A stretch of 37,332 nucleotides of DNA from Flavicella sp963932955 (GTDB lineage: Bacteria > Bacteroidota > Bacteroidia > Flavobacteriales > Flavobacteriaceae), in the NCBI GenBank assembly GCA_963932955.1, contig CAWVRK010000018.1, positions 1 through 37,332 of the forward strand, given 5' to 3'. Each line of letters starts with the position of its first letter. Position 1 is the stretch's first letter. The notes under the pieces were generated by a model. It made no database searches and was not told the DNA's origin. It saw only the letters and a list, made by a program, of their open reading frames with translations. Position numbers and translations under genes: made by a program. Shown here piece by piece: positions 31,777 through 37,332 of this stretch.

Positions 31777-32457
31777 ATGAAAAAACAATTTAAAATTTTT
31801 GCAATGACATTCCTTTTGTTCTACTTGACGGGATGCAACAACGACAGCGCATTGGAGGAAACAGCTTCCGAAGATTCTTTCAAATTGTTCACCTTGATAA
31901 ACGATCAGGATGGGAATTATCTTTTACAACAAGTCCTTGCCGACGGAAAGAATTCCGAAATCTTTTTTAAAAACGGTGTATACACCTTGCAAATGTTAGC
32001 AGAAGACGCTGATAAGACCTTACAGAAAACCCCTCTTCAACTCGTTGACAACGAATTGAAAATTGACATCATAACTCAAGATGATGAGAAAATTTCTTAC
32101 ATCTCTGTTATTGATGAAATCAAAAACACACATAAAAAAAGTAGTTTCAAAATTTCAGAATATTTGAAAGGCTACAAGCTTAGCCAGTTGGTGGATCGTT
32201 CTTATTTGATCGAATTCGAAGTTCCAAAAGACATTGTCGCTCGTTTTAAATTCAACAAAAAACTTCAAAGGCATGAAATATGGTTCGGAGCTGGAAACAA
32301 CGACGGAACTACATCTTATGTGAAAAATTTTCTTAAATTAGAGGATACCCCCTTAAATATTATTTTTGTGTACGATCTGAAAAAGACTACTCTCAAACAA
32401 AAAAACAACGAAGTTTACGGCGAACGCTATGGGCCTCCACACTTTATTTTAACCTAA
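31777..32457 (+). CDS. lipoprotein of unknown function between response regulator and histidine kinase
   Basis: The 226-residue protein has a lipoprotein signal ending YLTGC (Cys20), followed by acidic residues, so it is anchored in a membrane outside the cytoplasm. The rest is mixed alpha/beta without a motif I recognise. It contains a Lys-rich middle (IKNTHKKSSFKISEYLKGYKLS) and a C-terminal half with GAGNNDGTTSYVKNF and NIIFVYDLKKTTLK. I do not know the family. Its place between a response regulator and its probable kinase suggests that it senses or modulates the signal, or is the main target. That is inference only. No promoter matching the consensus was found in the 109-bp gap before it. 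Confidence 0.75.
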   Translation: MKKQFKIFAMTFLLFYLTGCNNDSALEETASEDSFKLFTLINDQDGNYLLQQVLADGKNSEIFFKNGVYTLQMLAEDADKTLQKTPLQLVDNELKIDIITQDDEKISYISVIDEIKNTHKKSSFKISEYLKGYKLSQLVDRSYLIEFEVPKDIVARFKFNKKLQRHEIWFGAGNNDGTTSYVKNFLKLEDTPLNIIFVYDLKKTTLKQKNNEVYGERYGPPHFILT

Positions 32458-32531
32458 TTAATTGATAGCCCCACCACTTCGTCACCATTGAAAAAAGAGA
32501 AAAAGTATGTGCTCAACAACCAAACTAGTCT

Positions 32532-34337
32532 ATGTGTAAAATAACACGTTGTTTGATTGGCCTTCTCTTTTTATCTCAATTGTTGATTGCCAAAGAAAAG
32601 AAAATTTCAGCAGCCACTGTCGGTAAAAATTCAGTGGCTTTTGCTGTATGTAGTGGCAACACTTCCCTTCAGAAATTAAAAGACTCTATTCACAAAGCTG
32701 AGGCGCTTTGGAATCAAAACAAACAAAAAATTTCTTTAAGACTGTACTTAGATGTCTTGGAGATGGCAAAAAAAGAAAAGAACAAAAAAATCATCAATGA
32801 GGCACTGATGAAAATTAGCAAGGTGTTTTTCCATGCAAAAAATTATAAAAAAGCTCTCACCTATGCGAAAAGCGTTGTCAAACACACTGAAATCAAAAAG
32901 GACACAAAACAACTTTTGAAACAACTGATTTTTATCGGCAACATCCATCACAATCTCTATGACTCAGATGTTTTAAAAAACACGGTGAGCCTCGATAGTA
33001 TGGAGTATTTCTACAAAAAAGCCTTTGACATCGCCCAACTCACAAACAAATACGATACGATAGAGTGTAGAATTCACAACGGTTTGTCTGTTGCTTCGTA
33101 TTTAAAAAAAAAGTACAAAATTTCAGAAAAACACATCTTAAAAGCTATAAAAATTAGCAGTTCACAAGGTGACACCCTAAACTTGATCGCCAACCTCAAT
33201 ACCTTGGCGGGGATTCAAGTGCAATTCAAAAACTTCACTAAAGCCATTCAATATTATACAGAAACACTTCAATATTTAGACACCTACAAAAAGGAATTGA
33301 CAAAAAACTACAAAGGAGATATCCTCAAGAACATAGCTTGGACGTACGACCAACTCGAAGACCCCATTGCTTATAAGTACCTAATTGAAGCCAACAAAAT
33401 TACTGACAACTTGAAGGACCTCGAATTCGACGCCATTCTCAACGAAATAGAAGCCAAACACAATGTGGACACCTTCAAACAACGTGCAGAAAAGAGACAC
33501 CTACTTGAAGTTGCCAAAAAAAAGCATTTTCAGACATGGAGCATTATCCTTGGTGGTTTACTACTTGGAATGGCCTTGACCTTTTGGGTCTATGCCATCT
33601 ATACAAATCTTAAAAAAGAAAATGTCCAATTGGAATTTGGAAGGCTTCAACTTTTAAAAGAACGAGAAATGAAACAAATCGAATCGGAAACTCATATAAA
33701 AATTCTAAATGCATCACTTGACGGTAGAGAGGCGGAACGAAAAGAAATTGCAGCCATACTTCACGACAATGTAAGTACCCTCCTCTCCGCTGCAAGCCTT
33801 CATTTACAAGCAAGTAAAAATATAATAAAAGGAGAGAAACCCATAGAAATCAAAAAGACACAGGCCCTAATCTCTGAAGCATCGTCCAAAATAAGAGACC
33901 TATCACACCAATTGATCTCAGCTGTTTTATTAAAATTCGGTCTGGATCATGCCATCCATGACTTGTGCCACAAATATTCCAATTCAAGAATAAAAATCAA
34001 ATGCCGTACCGAAAATCTTAGCCGCTACGAGCAAAGTTTTGAAATTAAAATCAACAACATCCTTGAAGAACTGATCAACAACATCCTCAAACACAGCAAT
34101 GCAAAATCCGCAATGGTAGAAGTTCTTGAAGACAGACAACAACAACTTCTTATCAAAATTCAAGACAACGGAGACGGGTTTGATACTACTCAAAAATTTG
34201 CTTCTGAAGGCATTGGCATCCAACAAATTGCTGCTCGTGTAAAAATGATGAAAGGAAGTTTTTCAATTCATTCAGACATCGGCAAAGGAACCAACGTTAG
34301 AATTCAGGTGCCTTACATCCCCAAAAAAAGCGGATAA
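32532..34337 (+). CDS. TPR-containing sensor histidine kinase (HisKA_3 type)
   Basis: The 601-residue kinase has a signal peptide (1-20). A periplasmic region of helical repeats (~45-310, TPR-like: ALTYAKSVVKH, AIQYYTETLQYL) follows, then a single membrane helix at ~336-357. The cytoplasmic part has a coiled linker and a HisKA_3 dimerisation domain with phospho-acceptor His411 (AERKEIAAILHDNVSTLL). Then comes an HATPase with N-box EELINNILKHSNA and G-boxes DNGDGFD and GIGIQQIAARV. This is the typical Bacteroidota NarL-type sensor kinase with a TPR sensor. The partner is very likely the response regulator at 31005. The stimulus is unknown. Confidence 0.93.
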   Translation: MCKITRCLIGLLFLSQLLIAKEKKISAATVGKNSVAFAVCSGNTSLQKLKDSIHKAEALWNQNKQKISLRLYLDVLEMAKKEKNKKIINEALMKISKVFFHAKNYKKALTYAKSVVKHTEIKKDTKQLLKQLIFIGNIHHNLYDSDVLKNTVSLDSMEYFYKKAFDIAQLTNKYDTIECRIHNGLSVASYLKKKYKISEKHILKAIKISSSQGDTLNLIANLNTLAGIQVQFKNFTKAIQYYTETLQYLDTYKKELTKNYKGDILKNIAWTYDQLEDPIAYKYLIEANKITDNLKDLEFDAILNEIEAKHNVDTFKQRAEKRHLLEVAKKKHFQTWSIILGGLLLGMALTFWVYAIYTNLKKENVQLEFGRLQLLKEREMKQIESETHIKILNASLDGREAERKEIAAILHDNVSTLLSAASLHLQASKNIIKGEKPIEIKKTQALISEASSKIRDLSHQLISAVLLKFGLDHAIHDLCHKYSNSRIKIKCRTENLSRYEQSFEIKINNILEELINNILKHSNAKSAMVEVLEDRQQQLLIKIQDNGDGFDTTQKFASEGIGIQQIAARVKMMKGSFSIHSDIGKGTNVRIQVPYIPKKSG

Positions 34338-34507
34338 CCTGAAAAAAGAGCGCAAAGCAATCGCCAATGACCTGCATTGCTATCTGCAATTTCAAAAAAC
34401 TAACTAAAAACCAATATTTTTACTACTTTTCTGTAACATTTCAATCAATTCAAACGTATACTAAATACAGAACAAGTACCTAAAATTATTTTTCCCTTCA
34501 AAACAAT

Positions 34508-35371
34508 ATGAGACAACTAAAAATCACCAAGCAGGTTACCAACAGAGAAACCGCATCCTTAGACAAGTATTTACAAGAAATCGGAAAAGTGGATTTGATC
34601 ACCGCCGATATGGAAGTCGAACTGGCTCAACGCATCAAAGCAGGAGATCAAATCGCATTAGAAAAATTGACAAAAGCAAATTTGCGTTTTGTCGTTTCCG
34701 TTGCAAAACAGTATCAAAACCAGGGATTGACCCTGCCCGATCTAATCAACGAAGGCAATTTGGGTTTGATCAAAGCGGCCAAACGCTTTGACGAAACTCG
34801 TGGTTTTAAATTTATTTCGTATGCCGTATGGTGGATTCGTCAATCCATCTTACAAGCCTTGGCAGAACAATCTCGAATCGTAAGATTGCCCCTAAACAAA
34901 ATTGGATCTATCAACAAGATCAATAAAATGTATGCGTTCTTAGAACAAGAAAACGAACGTCCTCCATCAGCTGAAGAGATCGCTAAAAAATTGGACATGA
35001 CTGTCAACGACGTCAAAGAATCCATGAAAAATTCAGGACGCCATGTCTCCATGGATGCACCACTAATCGAAGGAGAAGATTCGAACCTCTACGATGTCTT
35101 GAATTCAGGAGAATCTCCAAATCCTGACAAAAACCTCCTGCACGAATCTTTGAGAGTCGAAATCGAAAGGGCTTTGGAAACTTTGACCCCCAGAGAAGCC
35201 GATGTCGTCAAACTTTATTTCGGCCTTGGAGAGCACCAACCCATGACCTTAGAGGAAATTGGAGAAACCTTTGACCTGACCCGCGAACGTGTCAGACAAA
35301 TTAAAGAAAAAGCTATTCGAAGATTGAAACACACTTCAAGATCAAAAATCTTGATGACCTACCTTGGATAA
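34508..35371 (+). CDS. rpoD: primary sigma factor RpoD (sigma-A)
   Basis: The 287-residue sigma-70 factor is short because it lacks region 1.1, as usual in Bacteroidota. Region 1.2 is LDKYLQEIGKVDLITADMEVELA; region 2 has LRFVVSVAKQYQNQGLTLPDLINEGNLGLIKAAKRFDETRG and the 2.3-2.4 element FKFISYAVWWIRQSI (given in parts of the family pattern). Region 3 spans ~135-200, and region 4 ends with TLEEIGETFDLTRERVRQIKEKAIRRL. It directs RNA polymerase to the TTG...TAnnTTTG promoters found through this window. The gene stands alone with a terminator at 35395-35430; no consensus promoter was seen upstream in 34338-34507. Confidence 0.97.
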   Translation: MRQLKITKQVTNRETASLDKYLQEIGKVDLITADMEVELAQRIKAGDQIALEKLTKANLRFVVSVAKQYQNQGLTLPDLINEGNLGLIKAAKRFDETRGFKFISYAVWWIRQSILQALAEQSRIVRLPLNKIGSINKINKMYAFLEQENERPPSAEEIAKKLDMTVNDVKESMKNSGRHVSMDAPLIEGEDSNLYDVLNSGESPNPDKNLLHESLRVEIERALETLTPREADVVKLYFGLGEHQPMTLEEIGETFDLTRERVRQIKEKAIRRLKHTSRSKILMTYLG

Positions 35372-35394
35372 GCTCCCCTTTCTACAAACCTCAA

Positions 35395-35430
35395 AAACGC
35401 TCTGTGAACATATGGAGCGTTTGATTTTTT
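35395..35430 (+). terminator. probable intrinsic terminator after rpoD
   Basis: AAACGCTC (35395-35402) pairs with GAGCGTTT (35415-35422) around a 12-base loop, followed by GA and a T-run. Confidence 0.65.
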
Positions 35431-35434
35431 AAAG

Positions 35435-35442
35435 TACTTTTG
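35435..35442 (+). promoter_or_regulatory. probable -7 promoter box of rpe
   Basis: TACTTTTG fits TAnnTTTG; it ends 23 bp before ATG 35466. The in-frame GTG at 35442 overlaps the box and ATG 35451 would be almost leaderless, so 35466 is preferred as start. No TTG at -33 spacing. Confidence 0.5.
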
Positions 35443-35465
35443 TGATTGAAATGAAAAATGTAAAA

Positions 35466-36122
35466 ATGAACAAACTTATTGCTCCTTCCGTATTAGCTGC
35501 AGATTTTGCCAACCTTCAAAGAGACATCGAAATGATCAATCAAAGTGAAGCCGACTGGTTTCACATCGATGTGATGGACGGCGTATTTGTTCCTAACATC
35601 TCTTTCGGAATGCCCGTCATCAGCGCCATCAAAAAACACGCGACCAAAACAATGGACGTGCATTTGATGATCGTGAATCCAGACCAATACATCACCACTT
35701 TCAAAAATGTTGGAGCGGATATTTTGACGGTTCACTTCGAAGCTTGTACACACGTTCACAGAACCCTGCAAGCTATCAAAGCAGCAGGAATGAAGGCTGG
35801 AATTGCCTTGAACCCACATACACCAATCGCTGTTTTAGAAGATGTCATCAAAGACATTGACATGGTCTGCCTCATGAGTGTCAACCCTGGTTTTGGTGGA
35901 CAATCTTTTATTGAAAACACCTATAAAAAAGTAAAACAACTCAAAAAACTCATCGAATTTTCAGGAGCAACTACCCTGATTGAAATTGACGGGGGCGTAA
36001 CCGATAAAAACGCCGAGAAACTGGTGGAAGCAGGTGCAGATGTTTTGGTTGCAGGCAGTTATGTTTTTGGAAGTCAAGATCCCATCGCTACCATTCAGGA
36101 TTTAAAAAATAGAATTTCCTAA
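35466..36122 (+). CDS. rpe: ribulose-phosphate 3-epimerase
   Basis: The 218-residue TIM-barrel enzyme interconverts ribulose 5-phosphate and xylulose 5-phosphate in the pentose phosphate pathway. From ATG 35466 the protein starts MNKLIAPSVLAADF, the usual N-terminus. Metal and catalytic residues are in FHIDVMDG (His33, Asp35), DVHLMI (His66) and IEIDGGVT; the phosphate site is MSVNPGFGGQSF and GSYVFGS near the C-terminus. Length is normal. It follows rpoD but has its own promoter box and is preceded by a terminator. Confidence 0.97.
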   Translation: MNKLIAPSVLAADFANLQRDIEMINQSEADWFHIDVMDGVFVPNISFGMPVISAIKKHATKTMDVHLMIVNPDQYITTFKNVGADILTVHFEACTHVHRTLQAIKAAGMKAGIALNPHTPIAVLEDVIKDIDMVCLMSVNPGFGGQSFIENTYKKVKQLKKLIEFSGATTLIEIDGGVTDKNAEKLVEAGADVLVAGSYVFGSQDPIATIQDLKNRIS

Positions 36123-36441
36123 TTCTTATTCCTTTAAGAATCCACCTCTAAAATCGCACATTCCAAAAAGCTGAAGACTTGTTCTTCTTTTTGACAGCTT
36201 TGATTTTACACACCCTAATTCCGGTCTTGATAACAAATATCTCCTCAAAGAAAAGACAAAAAAAAACTATGAAATTGTCTTTTGACATGCCTAAACTTCT
36301 GATTGGAACAGGAAAACTTCTTGCAACTCAATCCAAAACTAAGCATACAAATAGATTCTTTGGTTCATCTACTATTCTATAAAAAGGTGGTGCTGCTGTT
36401 TGTGGCGAATTATGCACGTCACAAACAAACAAACAAAAGAC
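36123..36441. other. gene-free stretch between rpe and the two-CBS gene
   Basis: No believable gene; two short overlapping ORFs (36179-36382, 36303-36524) lack similarity I recognise and one overlaps the CBS gene on the other strand. A 7-bp inverted repeat ATTCTTA/TAAGAAT lies directly after rpe (36123-36142), without a T-tract. A short CAAA run (36421-36437) is near the end. Confidence 0.5.
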
Positions 36442-36903
36442 TCAATTCCCCCAAATTCCCCTTTCGCGCACCACCTCATAGTTCTTTTTTTTTAATAAAT
36501 AATGCAACAAATCGGTGGTCGTGACAACCCCCACCAACTTCTGATTGTCAACCACTGGCAAAGCGTAAAACTCGTGATTTGCCAGTATTTTTGCCAAGCC
36601 CCTGATGGTCAGATGAAAAGGAATTTTGACTGGATTTCGTTGCATTATCGCTTCAACTTTTATTTGAGAATGGGCTGCAACATCCTCCATCCTGGCTTTT
36701 ATTTTACAGGTTTCTACCAAGAGGCACTCCAATAGTTTTGCAAAACTCAACATGCCGACAAGCTCATCGCCCTCAAGCACCGGAAGGTACTTCGCTTTGC
36801 TACTTCTAAAAAGACGCTCCGCTTCTCTTAAACTGTTCTGCGATGCCAGAGAAACCACCTGGACATTCATAATGCTTGCAATGGAATCAATTTGCTGTAT
36901 CAT
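36442..36903 (-). CDS. stand-alone two-CBS-domain protein
   Basis: The 153-residue protein consists of a Bateman pair only. CBS1 is ~8-60 (MNVQVVSLASQNSLREAERLF...KYLPVLEGDELVGMLSF) and CBS2 is ~83-140 (MQRNPVKIPFHLTIRGLAKIL...FYALPVVDNQKLVGVVTTTDLL). Such proteins bind AMP/ATP or S-adenosylmethionine and regulate partner proteins; there is no clue to the partner here. This differs from the CBS protein at 20260, which has an extra C-terminal domain. Single gene on the minus strand; no consensus promoter seen in the ~100 bp upstream. Confidence 0.9.
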   Translation of the reverse strand: MIQQIDSIASIMNVQVVSLASQNSLREAERLFRSSKAKYLPVLEGDELVGMLSFAKLLECLLVETCKIKARMEDVAAHSQIKVEAIMQRNPVKIPFHLTIRGLAKILANHEFYALPVVDNQKLVGVVTTTDLLHYLLKKKNYEVVRERGIWGN

Positions 36904-37069
36904 TTTTCCTTATTTTGACAGTACTAAGATTGCACAGAAAAACAAGTCCTAAAATGACAACCGTCATAAATCAAACAAACAGTTGAAAACACCTGTGCAG
37001 TAAAATGCTGTACAAGACAATAATTTTCAATTCTTGTTTACAACATGCATGACTCCCGGACCCAAATAA

Positions 37070-37097
37070 AAAAGCTTGCCGATGTGGGCAAGCTTTT
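37070..37097 (-). terminator. probable minus-strand terminator
   Basis: AAAAGCTTGCC (37070-37080) and GGCAAGCTTTT (37087-37097) form a perfect 11-bp stem; an A-rich run to the left gives the T-tract on the minus strand. Confidence 0.7.
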
Positions 37098-37129
37098 CAA
37101 AGAAATACTCTGTGCAATATCAAAAGGGA

Positions 37130-37205
37130 CAGCGTAAAAATGTCTGTCAAATGTCTGTCAAAAATGAGGGAAATATTTACAAATTTTGATTAATCAGCGT
37201 AAAAA
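37130..37205. repeat. short direct repeats, possible recombination or protein-binding site
   Basis: AAATGTCTGTC occurs twice in tandem (37138-37148, 37149-37159). CAGCGTAAAAA occurs at 37130-37140 and again at 37195-37205. Together they form a 76-bp block with ordered short repeats in otherwise gene-free DNA. Confidence 0.6.
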
Positions 37206-37287
37206 GCTATTTTTACATTGGCTCTTTTAAAAATCTGATTTCAATGTAGAGAAGCGCTTCATCCCCAACAAACAGAAGGTTTTATCC

Positions 37288-37319
37288 AAAAAAAAAGCCC
37301 CACGTTTCTGTGAAGCTTT
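37288..37319 (-). terminator. minus-strand terminator of a gene beyond the right edge
   Basis: On the minus strand, AAAGCTTCAC (37319-37310) pairs with GTGGGGCTTT (37303-37294) with two U-G wobbles and loop AGAAAC, followed by a run of nine T. The plus-strand reading is poor, which fixes the direction. The gene it serves lies to the right of the window. Confidence 0.75.
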
Positions 37320-37332
37320 GGGTGAGCGCAGA

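Larger units (their letters stand above)
36904..37332. other. gene-free right end with direct repeats and minus-strand terminators
   Basis: No gene of useful length is seen. The region holds a tandem 11-bp repeat, a spaced 11-bp direct repeat and two hairpins oriented to end minus-strand transcripts coming from beyond the window (see the separate entries). Confidence 0.6.

Noticed and set aside
36421..36437. CAAA short tandem repeat considered as a CRISPR or phase-variation tract
   Set aside because: Only about four units, outside any gene or promoter; no spacer-repeat structure. No CRISPR array is present anywhere in the window.
36179..36524. Two overlapping plus-strand ORFs after rpe
   Set aside because: Low-complexity translations, one antisense to the CBS gene; no support as genes.

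Overview
The window looks like a chromosome segment from a member of the Flavobacteriaceae (Bacteroidota). Evidence: a 287-residue primary sigma factor without region 1.1; promoter boxes of the Bacteroidota type (TTG, 19-20 bp, TAnnTTTG); few Shine-Dalgarno sequences; a DnaG without zinc ligands; a Rho with a long disordered insert; and Bacteroidota-restricted families (DUF6089, DUF4293). DNA is AT-rich in most places. Species cannot be named from the sequence alone.

Layout. 1-4.1 kb is an accessory mosaic. It holds the 3' end of an Hsp31/HchA-like DJ-1 gene, an HxlR-type redox regulator divergent from two membrane-protein genes, and a GC-richer GH16 glycoside hydrolase lipoprotein. The HchA end and the HxlR/membrane block are each followed by a ~135-bp imperfect inverted repeat with attC-like architecture. 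This suggests the right edge of a gene-cassette array. 4.1-10.6 kb holds rpmE2, two lipoprotein genes (glutaminyl cyclase-like and beta-helix), an SDR gene overlapping a SprT-like protease gene, a DUF389 membrane protein and a YfcE-type phosphoesterase. 10.6-18.4 kb is mainly minus strand (dnaG, clpX, clpP, then tig), with two plus-strand genes (a coiled-coil membrane protein and a DEAD-box helicase) between clpP and tig. 18.6-28.3 kb carries an alpha/beta hydrolase and pdxJ on the minus strand. A long plus-strand envelope block follows: CBS protein, nadK, DUF6089, uppS, bamA, two ompH/skp genes, murI. 28.4-37.3 kb holds rho (minus), DUF4293, a two-component system with a lipoprotein gene between regulator and kinase, rpoD, rpe, a two-CBS-domain protein (minus) and a gene-free right end with repeats and minus-strand terminators.

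Functional themes. The clpP/clpX/tig genes give nascent-chain folding and proteolysis. The uppS-bamA-ompH-ompH-murI block combines peptidoglycan precursor supply with outer-membrane protein assembly; its genes overlap or nearly touch, and a very good promoter precedes the first ompH. The core genome is ordinary. The most unusual signals are the attC-like repeat pair with its regulator-operator cassette, a nearly perfect 96-bp tandem duplication inside an ompH gene, and two (GAA)n trinucleotide tracts coding for Glu and Ser runs in genes 4 kb apart.
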